Source of the DNA: CAYSIX01 sp964431205
GTDB taxonomy: Bacteria; Planctomycetota; Phycisphaerae; Phycisphaerales; Phycisphaeraceae
Direction: 5' to 3'
Assembly (NCBI GenBank): GCA_964431205.1
Contig: CAYSIX010000011.1
Location: 1 to 31,581, forward strand
DNA length: 31,581 nucleotides
A program made the position numbers and the translations under genes. The notes beneath the pieces are model-generated. The model was not told the origin of the DNA and made no database searches. It saw nothing but the letters and a program-made list of their open reading frames with translations. Of the stretch, positions 14,988 through 22,843 are shown in pieces (the stretch's first letter is position 1; every line of letters begins with the position of its first letter).

Positions 14988-16370
14988 ATGACCACAGCGA
15001 CCGCTTTTTCATCACTGGAATGGGGAAGGGTGGACCTTTCCCAGACGCCGGCCGTCACGGTCCCGCCGCCGGGCCCGGAGAGCCGCCGCCAGCACGACAA
15101 GTGCACGGAATACTTCAAGGGCCTGTCCGGGCAGGTCAAGCTCTTCCCGGTCGCGTTCGAGTCCGGCCGGGGCTGCGTCCTGACCGACGTCGACGGCAAC
15201 CGCTACATCGACTTCTCCTCCGGCATCTACGTCACCACGCTCGGGCACTGCCACCCAAAGATCAGCGAGGCCATCGCCCGGCACGCGCACACGCTGATGA
15301 ACGCGCACGACTTCACCACGCCGGTCAAGGCCGCGCTGTGCGAGAAGCTCGCCGAGGTCCTGCCGGGCGACCTGAACGGCTTCCAGTTCTACGACTCGGG
15401 CACGACCGCCGTTGAGGCCGGCCTGCGCGTCATGCGCGCCGCGACCGGCCGCAACGAGATGGTCTCCTGCTTCTACGACTACCACGGCAAGAGCTACGGC
15501 TCCGTGTCGCTCGGGCACATCCGCAGCCAGGTGTACGGCCGCGTCCGCGCCCCCGGCAGTCACATGGTCCCCCGGCCCGACACGTACCGGCCCGTGTGGA
15601 CCAAGGCCGACGGCTCGATCGACACCGACGCCTACCTTCGCTTCTACGATCAGTATCTGGACAAGGCGACCGTCGGCGACGTGGCCGGCTTCTGCCTCGA
15701 ACCCATCCAGGGCTGGGGCGGCTCGATCATGCCCCCCGACGACTTCTTCCCCAAGCTCCGCAAGTTCTGCGACGAGCACAAGCTCCTGCTGATGATCGAC
15801 GAGGTCCTCGCCTCCTGGGGCCGCTGCGGCAAGTGGCTGTGCATGGAGCACTGGGGCGTCGTGCCCGACGTGGTGACGATCGGCAAGGGCTTCGGCAATG
15901 GTTTCCCGGTCACCTGCGTCGCCGTCCGCGAGCCTTACAAGGAAAGCTTCGAGTCGATCAGCGCCAGCTCCAGCTATGGCGGCAATCCCATGGCCTGCGC
16001 CGCGGCGCTGGCCTCGACCGAGGTGATCCAGGAAGAGGGTCTGCTCGACCACGCCCTGCGCCTCGGCGAGGTCGCTCAGCAACGCATGAACCAGATGCTC
16101 GCCGAGCACAAGATCGTCGACGACGTCCGCGCCAAGGGCTGCCTCATGGGCATCGAGCTGGTCAAGGACCAATCGACGAAGGAGCCGCTGGACGAGGCGG
16201 GCAAGCTCGTCTATCAAAAAGCCTTCACGCGCGGGCTGGCATGGATCCCCGCCGGCCACATCCTGCGCATGAGCCCGCCCATCGTCATGGACGAGGACAC
16301 GCTGCTCAAGGGCCTGGACATCATCGACGAGGCCATCGGCGAGACCGCCCGCGAGCTGGGGTACGCCTGA
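14988..16370 (+). CDS. Class III (omega-type) PLP-dependent aminotransferase
   Basis: A 460-residue fold-type I aminotransferase. Conserved elements in order: LTDVDGNRYIDFSSG (65-79), GHCHP (86-90), DSGTTAVEAG (136-145, usually SGAEANEA), FYDYHGKSYG, CLEPIQGWGG (Glu238), MIDEVLASWGRCGKW (Asp271 to the PLP ring nitrogen) and TIGKGFGNGFPV with Schiff-base Lys300. The catalytic apparatus is intact. DEVLASWGRCGKW differs from the usual DEVQTGFGRTGK and suggests its own subfamily and substrate. It lies 4 bp after the NagB-like gene and shares one base with the next start (TGATG). In context it may move the amino group of an amino sugar or amino-sugar acid to or from a keto acid. The substrate is unknown. 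Confidence 0.9.
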   Translation: MTTATAFSSLEWGRVDLSQTPAVTVPPPGPESRRQHDKCTEYFKGLSGQVKLFPVAFESGRGCVLTDVDGNRYIDFSSGIYVTTLGHCHPKISEAIARHAHTLMNAHDFTTPVKAALCEKLAEVLPGDLNGFQFYDSGTTAVEAGLRVMRAATGRNEMVSCFYDYHGKSYGSVSLGHIRSQVYGRVRAPGSHMVPRPDTYRPVWTKADGSIDTDAYLRFYDQYLDKATVGDVAGFCLEPIQGWGGSIMPPDDFFPKLRKFCDEHKLLLMIDEVLASWGRCGKWLCMEHWGVVPDVVTIGKGFGNGFPVTCVAVREPYKESFESISASSSYGGNPMACAAALASTEVIQEEGLLDHALRLGEVAQQRMNQMLAEHKIVDDVRAKGCLMGIELVKDQSTKEPLDEAGKLVYQKAFTRGLAWIPAGHILRMSPPIVMDEDTLLKGLDIIDEAIGETARELGYA

Positions 16371-17566
16371 TGAAGACGATCCGCTTCGGCATCATCGGTT
16401 GCGGGCTCATGGGCCGCGAGTTCGCCAGCGCCGCCGCGCGCTGGTGCCACCTGCTCGATCCCCCGGCGCGGCCCGAGGTCGTCGCCGTCTGCAACCGCTC
16501 GGACAAGCCCTTCACGTGGTTCCGCGAGCACTTCCCGTCGGTCACCCAATACACCCACGACTACCGCGAGCTGCTGGCCAACGACGCGGTCGACGCCGTT
16601 TACGTGGCTCTGCCGCACCACCTGCACGACGAGGTCTACACCGCGACGCTCGGGGCGGGCAAGCACCTGATGGGCGAAAAACCGTTCGGCATCGACCGCG
16701 ACGCCAACCGCTCGATCAGCCGCGCCATCGCCGACCACCCCGACCGGTTCGTCCGCTGCGTCTCGCAGTTCCCGTTCTTTCCTGCGGTCCAGCGCGTCGG
16801 CCGCATGATCGACGCCGGCGCGTTCGGCCGCGTCATCTCCGTCGACACCGGGTTCCTCCACTCGTCCGACCTCGACCCCGACAAGCCGATCAACTGGAAA
16901 CGCATGATCGACAAGAACGGGGCCTACGGCGTTATCGGCGACCTGGGCATGCACGCCTGCCACGTGCCGCTGCGCGCCGGGTGGCGCCCGCGACGCGTCT
17001 CGGCCGTGCTCAGCAACCTCATGCCCGACCGCCCCGAGGCCAAGGGCAGCTCCAAGCGCGTGCCCTGCGAGACCTGGGACAACGCCACGCTGCTGATCGA
17101 CGCCGAGGACCCAACCACCGGCCACGCCTTCCCATGGTCCCTGCGCACCTACCGCATCGCGCCCGGCGAAACCAACTCCTGGTACGTCGAGATCCTCGGC
17201 ACCGAGGCCTCCGCACGCTTCAACACCCGCGACCCCGGCACCCTCCACCTGCTCCGCTATGAAAACAAGACCCAGACCTGGCAGGCCGTTCAGACCGGCT
17301 TCTCGCCGACCTACCCCACCATCACCGGCGCGATCTTCGAGTTCGGCTTCACGGACGCCATCCAGCAGATGTGGGCCGCCTACTGCCACGAGCTGACCAC
17401 CGGCGAGACGCCGCACCGCTTCGCCGGCTGCGTCCGCCCTGACGAGGTCGCGGTCAGCCACGAGATCTTTGATGCCGCGCTCGCCTCGGCCGCCGGGCAC
17501 GAAACCGTCGAGCTGGCCGCGACGGCCGCCGCGCCGCGCGAGCACGAGGGGGTCGCCAGCCGATGA
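16370..17566 (+). CDS. Gfo/Idh/MocA-family NAD(P)-dependent oxidoreductase (first of three)
   Basis: A 398-residue protein. The start overlaps the aminotransferase stop by one base (TGATG). The Rossmann nucleotide-binding site is FGIIGCGLMGREFA (GxGxxG at 10-15). GEKPFG carries the usual catalytic Lys104, and GDLGMHACHVPL (190-201) gives the Asp/His pair of the family. The C-terminal half is the alpha/beta substrate-binding domain. Family members oxidise or reduce hydroxyl groups of sugars and inositols. It directly follows an aminotransferase, a pairing known from amino-sugar and aminocyclitol pathways, where the oxidoreductase makes or uses the keto group that is aminated. The direction and substrate cannot be decided here. 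Confidence 0.9.
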   Translation: MKTIRFGIIGCGLMGREFASAAARWCHLLDPPARPEVVAVCNRSDKPFTWFREHFPSVTQYTHDYRELLANDAVDAVYVALPHHLHDEVYTATLGAGKHLMGEKPFGIDRDANRSISRAIADHPDRFVRCVSQFPFFPAVQRVGRMIDAGAFGRVISVDTGFLHSSDLDPDKPINWKRMIDKNGAYGVIGDLGMHACHVPLRAGWRPRRVSAVLSNLMPDRPEAKGSSKRVPCETWDNATLLIDAEDPTTGHAFPWSLRTYRIAPGETNSWYVEILGTEASARFNTRDPGTLHLLRYENKTQTWQAVQTGFSPTYPTITGAIFEFGFTDAIQQMWAAYCHELTTGETPHRFAGCVRPDEVAVSHEIFDAALASAAGHETVELAATAAAPREHEGVASR

Positions 17567-17639
17567 CCGTTGCCGCTCGCACTCGACCGCGGCCGATGAC
17601 CGCACGCCACCCCGCCCCCACACACGCAAGGAACCGCCC

Positions 17640-18677
17640 ATGACCCATCGCGTGCTCGTCGTCGGCGCCGGATCCATCGGCGAGCGGCACATCCGATGCC
17701 TGCTACGCACCGGGCGTGCGGCTGTCGGCGTCTGCGAGCCGATGGAGGCGCGGCGCGACCAGGTCGCCGCCACGTACGGACTTGAACACAAGTTCGCCGA
17801 CCCCGCCGGGGCCTTCGCCGCCGGGTGGGACGCCGTGGTCATCGCGACGCCCGCGCCGCTGCACGTGCCCCTCGCGCTCGCCGCCGCCGACGCCGGCGCC
17901 CACCTGCTCATCGAGAAACCGCTCGCCCTCGACGACGAAGACGTCCCGCGCCTGCAACGGCTCGTCGAGGAGAAGCGCCTGATCGCGGGCGTCGCCTACG
18001 TCTACCGCGCCCACCCGGCCCTCGAGGCCATGCGCGCCGCCGTGCTCGAACGCCGTTTCGGCGAGCCCGTCCAGCTCGTCGTGGTCGCCGGTCAGCACTT
18101 TCCCCACCACCGGCCGGCCTACCGCCACATCTACTACGCCGACCGCGCCCAGGGCGGCGGCGCCATCCAGGACGCCCTGACCCACCTGGTCAACGCCGCC
18201 GAGTGGCTCGTCGGGCCCGTTCGCCGTGTCCTGGCTCAGGCCGATCACCTCGTGCTCGACGGCGTCGAAGTCGAGGACACCGTCCACGCCCTCGCCTCGC
18301 ACGATCAGGTCATGGCCTGCTACAGCCTGAACCAGCACCAGGCGCCCAACGACACCCTCTTCCGCGTCGTCTGCACGCGCGGCACGTGCGACTTCCTGCC
18401 GAATCGCCACGCCTGGCGCTGGATGACCGAACCCGACGGCGCTTGGCACGACCAGCCCGCGCCGATCGTTGAGCGCGACGACTGGTTCACCCTGCAGGCG
18501 CAGGCGTTCCTCGACGCGCTCGAGCGACGCCGCGCCCCGCTGTGCACGCTCGAGGAGGGCCTTCAGACCCTGCGGGTCAACCGCGCGATACTGGCGTCGG
18601 CCGACGCCGGCGGCGCCTGGCAGCGTATCGCCGCCGATCACGAACCCGCCCGGAAGGAGCAAGCGACGTGTCCATAA
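17640..18677 (+). CDS. Gfo/Idh/MocA-family oxidoreductase (second of three)
   Basis: A 345-residue protein, started at the ATG after AAGGA (17628-17632 area). The nucleotide site is VLVVGAGSIGERH (9-14 GAGSIG), the catalytic Lys93 lies in IEKPLAL, and QGGGAIQDALTHLVNAAEWL (171-190) supplies the Asp178/His182 pair. It is clearly distinct in sequence from the preceding oxidoreductase, so they are not a recent duplication. A 73-bp spacer separates them, the largest break in the upstream part of this operon. The 3' end overlaps the next gene (SDR) by 10 bp. Likely a sugar or sugar-acid dehydrogenase; the substrate is unknown. Confidence 0.9.
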   Translation: MTHRVLVVGAGSIGERHIRCLLRTGRAAVGVCEPMEARRDQVAATYGLEHKFADPAGAFAAGWDAVVIATPAPLHVPLALAAADAGAHLLIEKPLALDDEDVPRLQRLVEEKRLIAGVAYVYRAHPALEAMRAAVLERRFGEPVQLVVVAGQHFPHHRPAYRHIYYADRAQGGGAIQDALTHLVNAAEWLVGPVRRVLAQADHLVLDGVEVEDTVHALASHDQVMACYSLNQHQAPNDTLFRVVCTRGTCDFLPNRHAWRWMTEPDGAWHDQPAPIVERDDWFTLQAQAFLDALERRRAPLCTLEEGLQTLRVNRAILASADAGGAWQRIAADHEPARKEQATCP

Positions 18678-19444
18678 TCGATCGATTCCGACTCGACGGT
18701 CGCGTCGCCGTGGTCAGCGGCGGCGCGGGGCTTTACGGCCGGCAGATCGTCGAGGCCCTGGCCGAGGCCGGCGCCACCGCCGTCATGGCCAGCCGCAACG
18801 TGGCCAACCTCGAGGAGGTCGTCGCGGAGCTGACCGCACGCGGGCTCCGCGCCGCCGCCATGCCCCTCGACCAGGGCGAGCCCGACTCCATCACCGCCCT
18901 GCGCGACCGCGTGCTCGACGCGCACGGCCGGGTCGACGTGCTGGTCAACAACGCCGTCCTGCGGCCGATGAAGGGTTGGAATGACCCGATCGACGCGTTC
19001 ACCGAGAGCATGCGCGTCAACGCCGTCGGCGTCTACCACATGACGCGCGTCTTCGGCGACGCCATGGCCGAGCGAAACGCCGGCAGCATCATCAACATCG
19101 GCTCCATCCAGGGCATGGTCGGGCCCGACTTCACGCTCTACGAGGGCTTGGGCATGGACAGCCCCGCCGACTACTTCTTCCACAAGGGCGGCATGCTTCA
19201 GCTCACCCGCTACGCCGCCGCCCGCCTCGGGCCCCGCGGCGTCCGCGTCAACACCCTCAGCCCCGGCGGGTTCCTCAGCAACCAGTCCCCCGAGTTCATC
19301 GAACGCTACAACGCCCGAACCTTCCTCGGCCGCATGGCCGGCGATGACGACCTCAAGGGCGCCGTCGTCTTCCTCGCCTCCGACGCCTCGGCGTACGTTA
19401 CGGGAGCGAATCTCGTTGTCGACGGCGGCTACACAGCCAAGTAA
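18668..19444 (+). CDS. Short-chain dehydrogenase/reductase (SDR)
   Basis: A 258-residue classical SDR. The GTG at 18668 is set by AAGGAG eight bases upstream and overlaps the previous gene by 10 bp. Features: VVSGGAGLYGRQI (cofactor GxxxGxG, 18-24), LVNNAV (93-98), NIGSIQG (Ser146), YFFHK (Tyr169, Lys173) and the C-terminal LASDASAYVTGANLVVDGGY typical of 3-ketoacyl reductase-like and sugar dehydrogenase SDRs. The catalytic Ser/Tyr/Lys set is complete. An insertion between Ser146 and Tyr169 is longer than usual. It probably oxidises a sugar or sugar-acid hydroxyl in this pathway. It is followed by 168 bp carrying an insertion-element relic. Confidence 0.93.
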   Translation: MSIIDRFRLDGRVAVVSGGAGLYGRQIVEALAEAGATAVMASRNVANLEEVVAELTARGLRAAAMPLDQGEPDSITALRDRVLDAHGRVDVLVNNAVLRPMKGWNDPIDAFTESMRVNAVGVYHMTRVFGDAMAERNAGSIINIGSIQGMVGPDFTLYEGLGMDSPADYFFHKGGMLQLTRYAAARLGPRGVRVNTLSPGGFLSNQSPEFIERYNARTFLGRMAGDDDLKGAVVFLASDASAYVTGANLVVDGGYTAK

Positions 19445-19544
19445 ACACGTGACCGGTTGCCCAAGAGTGGAGCCATGTGCCATGAAAGTCCCAACCGGCT
19501 GCGAAGCCAGAAGACTACCCGTGAGCGAGCGATGTGGACGAGAA

Positions 19545-19612
19545 CGACACAGCCCCGAGCGGATCATCGCCAAGCTGCGGGAGACGGCAAGCTGTTGAAA
19601 CAGGATTAGTCC
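19545..19612 (+). pseudogene. Relic of an IS3-type transposase OrfA N-terminus
   Basis: Positions 19545-19583 read RHSPERIIAKLRE, very like the start of IS3-family OrfA proteins (K/R-RHSPEQIIxKLREAE). The frame ends at a TGA at 19596. After a frame change, positions 19595-19606 read LKQD followed by a stop, where OrfA proteins usually read L-S/N-Q-G. No OrfB or terminal repeats are visible, so only a tiny decayed fragment remains. Identification rests on a short motif and is moderate. Confidence 0.45.
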
Positions 19613-20581
19613 GTGCCTGAACCCCTGATTTCGAACCCGGACGACGTCCGTCTGGCCATGCTCGGGATGGTCGACGGCAACGGCCACCCGTTCAGTTGGT
19701 CGGCGATCATCAACGGCGGGTACGACAAGCGGCTGATGGCCGAGTGCGGCTACCCGGCGATCAGCCAGTACCTGGATCGGCAGCCGGCCGAGGCGCTGGG
19801 CCTGCCGGGGGTGCGCGTGACGCACGTCTGGTGCGATCGGCCCGAGGACGCGCGTCGTGTCGCCGCGACGGCGCGTGTGCCCCACGTCGTGGACCGGCCC
19901 GAGGACGTGATCGGACACGTGGACGCGGTGGTGATCGCGACGGACATCGGTCACGAGCACGTCGAGCGGGTGCGGCCGTTCTTCGAGGCCGATCTGCCCG
20001 CGTTCATCGACAAGCCACTGACCGACAACCGCGAGGGCCTGCGGCAATTCACCCAGTGGCGTCGCGAGGGCAAGCGATTCCTTTCGACCAGTTGCATGCG
20101 GTACGCGCGGGAGTACACCGCGCTGCGGCAGCGCGTGGGTGAGGTCGGTGAGTTGCGCGCCGTGACAGTGCTGATGGCCAAGAGCTGGGAGCGGTACGGC
20201 ATTCACGCCCTGGAGGCGGCGTACCCGCTGCTGTCGGCCGGCGGGTACGAGTGGGTCGTCAACACGGGCGACGCCAACGCCAACGTCGTGCACGTGCGCC
20301 ACCGGGCGGGCGTGGACCTGGTGCTGGTCACGACGGCGGACCTGTACGGCGCGTTCGGGCAGTTGCAGATCGCCGGGACCGAGGGCGTGCTGGACGCGCG
20401 GCTGAGCGACACGTTCGACGCGTTCAAGACGCAGTTGCAGGCGTTCGTGCGCTACCTCCGCACGGGCGAAGAGGCCGTATCCTATGACCAGACGCGTGAG
20501 CTGATGGCGATGGTGATCGGCGGGATCGAGAGCCGCGAGCGTGGCGGCGTGCGGGTGGCGCTGCGGGAGGTGTTGACTTGA
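19613..20581 (+). CDS. Gfo/Idh/MocA-family oxidoreductase (third of three)
   Basis: A 322-residue protein. An in-frame stop at 19607-19609 limits the start to the GTG at 19613, which has AGGA at suitable spacing; a later ATG at 19658 is less likely. The N-terminus VRLAMLGMVDGNGHPFSW is a variant Rossmann opening in which the usual GxGxxG is written GMVDGNG. PAFIDKPLTDN gives the family Lys. SWERYGIHALEAAYPLL takes the place of the Asp-His segment, and AGTEGVLDARLSDTFDAF belongs to the C-terminal sheet. It is shorter and more divergent than the two upstream oxidoreductases. Its stop overlaps the aldolase start (TTGA). Confidence 0.85.
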   Translation: MPEPLISNPDDVRLAMLGMVDGNGHPFSWSAIINGGYDKRLMAECGYPAISQYLDRQPAEALGLPGVRVTHVWCDRPEDARRVAATARVPHVVDRPEDVIGHVDAVVIATDIGHEHVERVRPFFEADLPAFIDKPLTDNREGLRQFTQWRREGKRFLSTSCMRYAREYTALRQRVGEVGELRAVTVLMAKSWERYGIHALEAAYPLLSAGGYEWVVNTGDANANVVHVRHRAGVDLVLVTTADLYGAFGQLQIAGTEGVLDARLSDTFDAFKTQLQAFVRYLRTGEEAVSYDQTRELMAMVIGGIESRERGGVRVALREVLT

Positions 20582-21381
20582 GCGAGAAGCTGCGGAACAA
20601 CCGAGTGCTGGAGAAGCTGCGAAGCGGTGAGGTGGTGCGGTGCGTGAAGCTGAACCTGGCGGACCCGCGTGTGGTGGAGATCGCGGCGATCAGCGGGCTG
20701 GACTGCGTGTGGCTGGACAGCGAGCATGTGGCCAACTCGATCCGAGACCTGGAACGGGGCGTGTGGGCGGCGCACGCGCGGGGGATCGAGGCGATCGTCC
20801 GCGTGCCGCGAGGCAGCTACTCCGACCTCGTGCGCCCGCTGGAGATGGACGCCGCGGGCATCATGGTGCCGCACGTGATGTCGGCGCAGGACGCGGCGGG
20901 AATCGTGCGGATGACCCGGTTTTACCCGCTGGGCCAGCGCCCGCTGGACGGCGGCAACGCGGACGGCGCCTACGCCACGGTCGACCTGGCCGAGTACATC
21001 GAGCACAGCAACACGCAGAAGCTGGTGATCGCACAGATCGAGGACCCGCCGGCTGTGGATGAGGTGGATCGGATCGCGCAGGTCGAGGGCATCGACATGC
21101 TCTTCTTCGGCCCCGGGGACTACAGCCAGGCCCTGGGCATCCCGGGTCAGATGAACGACCCGCGGATCGACGAGGCGAGACGACGCGTCGCCCGGGCGGC
21201 GGTCCAGCACGGCAAGTTCGCCGGCGTCCCCGGGTCGCCCGCGACCATGCACGAGCTGATAGACGAGGGCTACCGGTTCATCAGCCTCGGGGCGGACGTG
21301 GTGGGGCTCGGCACCTATTTTGCCGGTCTGGTCGCCGACGTCCCCGCCGGTACGCCCGCGGCCTCGCCCTATCGATCGTAA
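20578..21381 (+). CDS. HpcH/HpaI-family class II aldolase
   Basis: A 267-residue protein starting at a TTG (20578) that overlaps the preceding stop, with GGGAGG seven to twelve bases upstream. The family residues are all present: WLDSEHVAN (His50), AIVRVPRG (Arg75), IAQIEDP (metal Glu155) and FFGPGDYSQALG (metal Asp181). These enzymes cleave 2-keto-3-deoxy (often sugar) acids to pyruvate and an aldehyde with a divalent metal. At the end of an operon of deacetylase, aminotransferase and dehydrogenases this gives a plausible final cleavage step. No dehydratase that would produce the 2-keto-3-deoxy acid is seen in the window. Confidence 0.9.
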   Translation: MSEKLRNNRVLEKLRSGEVVRCVKLNLADPRVVEIAAISGLDCVWLDSEHVANSIRDLERGVWAAHARGIEAIVRVPRGSYSDLVRPLEMDAAGIMVPHVMSAQDAAGIVRMTRFYPLGQRPLDGGNADGAYATVDLAEYIEHSNTQKLVIAQIEDPPAVDEVDRIAQVEGIDMLFFGPGDYSQALGIPGQMNDPRIDEARRRVARAAVQHGKFAGVPGSPATMHELIDEGYRFISLGADVVGLGTYFAGLVADVPAGTPAASPYRS

Positions 21382-21394
21382 CCGCGGCCGGCCG

Positions 21395-21518
21395 TCACAG
21401 CCCCAGCAACTCCGCCGCGCTGTCGTACAGGATCCGTTGCTTGTCCGCGTCGCAAAGGCGGGCGTAGGCGATCCGGGCCTTTTGCATCGCCGCCCAGTAC
21501 AGCGGCGTGCTGGCTTCA
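21395..21518 (-). CDS. C-terminal fragment of an amidohydrolase-like protein, cut at an assembly gap
   Basis: A minus-strand frame ending at the TGA 21395-21397 reads about 40 residues ending LCDADKQRILYDSAAELLGL. This resembles the end of amidohydrolase-2 TIM-barrel proteins (typically 'ILGGNAARLLGL'). It cannot be followed past about 21518, where the sequence becomes a different gene on the other strand. It converges on the aldolase gene. Family assignment is tentative because only the tail remains. Confidence 0.45.
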
Positions 21519-21593
21519 TCCGACATCGCCGAGGCCATCTACTACGCGGTGGAGAACGGCGCCGACGTGATCAACATGTCCTTCGGCGGCTAC
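21519..21593 (+). pseudogene. Subtilase (peptidase S8)-like fragment next to the assembly gap
   Basis: Plus-strand reading gives SDIAEAIYYAVENGADV followed by INMSFGGY, which is the conserved stretch of subtilisin-like proteases (A-V-x-NGADVINMSFGG) just after the catalytic His region. It is only about 25 residues long, without catalytic triad, and stops at the N run. It does not fit with the minus-strand fragment it touches, so it is most simply a contig end joined by scaffolding, or a misassembly. Confidence 0.55.
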
Positions 21594-21603
21594 NNNNNNN
21601 NNN
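21594..21603. other. Assembly gap (ten N)
   Basis: Ten undetermined bases mark a scaffold join of unknown true length. The genes on either side cannot be assumed to be adjacent. Confidence 1.
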
Positions 21604-21644
21604 CCACTCGTCGCGTGCTCGATCAGGTTCTCGGTGGTCGCCAT
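21604..21644 (-). CDS. Possible N-terminal start of a gene truncated by the gap
   Basis: A minus-strand ATG at 21644 opens MATTENLIEHATS and runs into the N run. It could be the beginning of the gene whose tail lies at 21395-21518, with the middle missing. The piece is too short to recognise and this is weakly supported. Confidence 0.2.
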
Positions 21645-21725
21645 CCCGATGGCCGCAGACGTCACGGGCCGGCGGGTCGGTCCGCTCGGAGGGCGCTGCA
21701 GACGCTCGTCGTGTAGTCTGCCCAC

Positions 21726-22817
21726 ATGGTCGAACCACCGGTCAAGTGGGAACAGCGGTGGCATCCGCTACGCGAGGAATGGGTGATCCTGGCGGCTCAT
21801 CGTCAGGATCGGCCGTGGGCGGGGGAGACCATGGCGGGCCGTGACGAGCAGCCCCCGGCGCACGATCCGACCTGTCAGCTCTGCCCGGGCAACGCGCGCA
21901 TCAGCGGGGTGTGCAATCCTGAATATCACGGGGTGTACGTGTTTGACAACGATCACCCGTGTGTCGGGCCGGATGCGCCTCGGGACACAACACAGCCGCC
22001 CGACCCGCGCGGGGTGTACCGCAGCGCACCCGCGGCCGGCGTCGCCCGAGTGATCTGCTACGACCCGCGTCACCACGTCACGCTCGCCGAGATGTCCGTC
22101 GAACAGGTGGCCGCGGTCATCCGGGCGTGGCAGGCGCAGTTCCGCGAGTTGGGCGAACGTTCGGGGGTCAACCACGTGCTGATCTTTGAGAACAAGGGCA
22201 AGGCGGTCGGCGTGTCCAACCCGCACCCGCACGGCCAGATCTATGGCACCGGGTTCGTGTTCAAGACGATCGAGAACGAGGCGCGGACGTGCGCGCGACA
22301 CTATCGCGAGACCGGCCGCGCCCTGCTGGCGGACATCCTGGAGGCGGAGCTGGCCGACGGCCGACGGGTGGTGTGCGCCAACGACGGGGCGGTCGTATTC
22401 GTGCCATACTTTGCGCGGTACGCGTACGAGCTGTTCGTCGCGCCGCGGCGTGTCGTGCCGGACGTGGCGGCGCTGGACGAGGCGGAGGTGCTGGCGATGG
22501 CGCGGGCCCTGCGTGAAGCGTTGATCCGTCTGGACAACCTGTGGCGAACGGCGATGCCGTACGTCATGGCGTTGCATCAGGCGCCGAGCGATGGGCGGGA
22601 GCACCGGGGATTCGGGTTTCACGTCGAGCTGTACCCGCCGCTGCGCAAGCCGGGGCTGCGCAAGCACCTGGCCGGGCCGGAGATCGGCGGCGGCAGCTTC
22701 CTCAGCGACACGTGGCCGGAGGACAAGGCGGCGGAGCTGCGGTCCGTCGCCGACACGCACTACACGCTTGATCATGACCGTCTGTCCCACGACTCAGGGC
22801 CGAAGAAGGCCGAGTAA
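21726..22817 (+). CDS. galT: Galactose-1-phosphate uridylyltransferase (GalT), type 1
   Basis: A 363-residue HIT-superfamily nucleotidyltransferase. It transfers UMP between UDP-glucose and galactose-1-phosphate or a related sugar phosphate. Visible residues: CQLCPG (Cys50, Cys53), DPRHHV (His116/117) and SNPHPHGQIYG (His167, catalytic His169). These match the Cys-Cys-His-His metal site and nucleophile of E. coli GalT almost residue for residue. FVPYFARYAYELFVAP and HQAPSD...FHVELYPP follow as in the family. The ATG at 21726 has no clear ribosome-binding site. It is grouped with a phosphatase and a GHMP sugar kinase, so it probably acts in a salvage or Leloir-type pathway. No galE epimerase is present here. 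Confidence 0.93.
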   Translation: MVEPPVKWEQRWHPLREEWVILAAHRQDRPWAGETMAGRDEQPPAHDPTCQLCPGNARISGVCNPEYHGVYVFDNDHPCVGPDAPRDTTQPPDPRGVYRSAPAAGVARVICYDPRHHVTLAEMSVEQVAAVIRAWQAQFRELGERSGVNHVLIFENKGKAVGVSNPHPHGQIYGTGFVFKTIENEARTCARHYRETGRALLADILEAELADGRRVVCANDGAVVFVPYFARYAYELFVAPRRVVPDVAALDEAEVLAMARALREALIRLDNLWRTAMPYVMALHQAPSDGREHRGFGFHVELYPPLRKPGLRKHLAGPEIGGGSFLSDTWPEDKAAELRSVADTHYTLDHDRLSHDSGPKKAE

Positions 22818-22843
22818 CCTCAATCCGGCAGCACACCGGCACC

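Noticed and set aside
16214..17911. A 565-codon minus-strand open frame across the first two oxidoreductase genes
   Set aside because: Low-complexity composition and no recognisable domain; the plus-strand genes are certain.
19452..19500. Possible group II intron remnant (GAGCCATGTGCCATGAAAGTC-like text with CCGGTTG/CAACCGG arms)
   Set aside because: It faintly recalls the end of group II introns, but the inner stem does not pair and no domain V or reverse transcriptase piece is present.
18638..20302. A 554-codon minus-strand open frame opposite the SDR and third oxidoreductase
   Set aside because: It crosses two well-supported plus-strand genes and the IS relic and shows no family motif.
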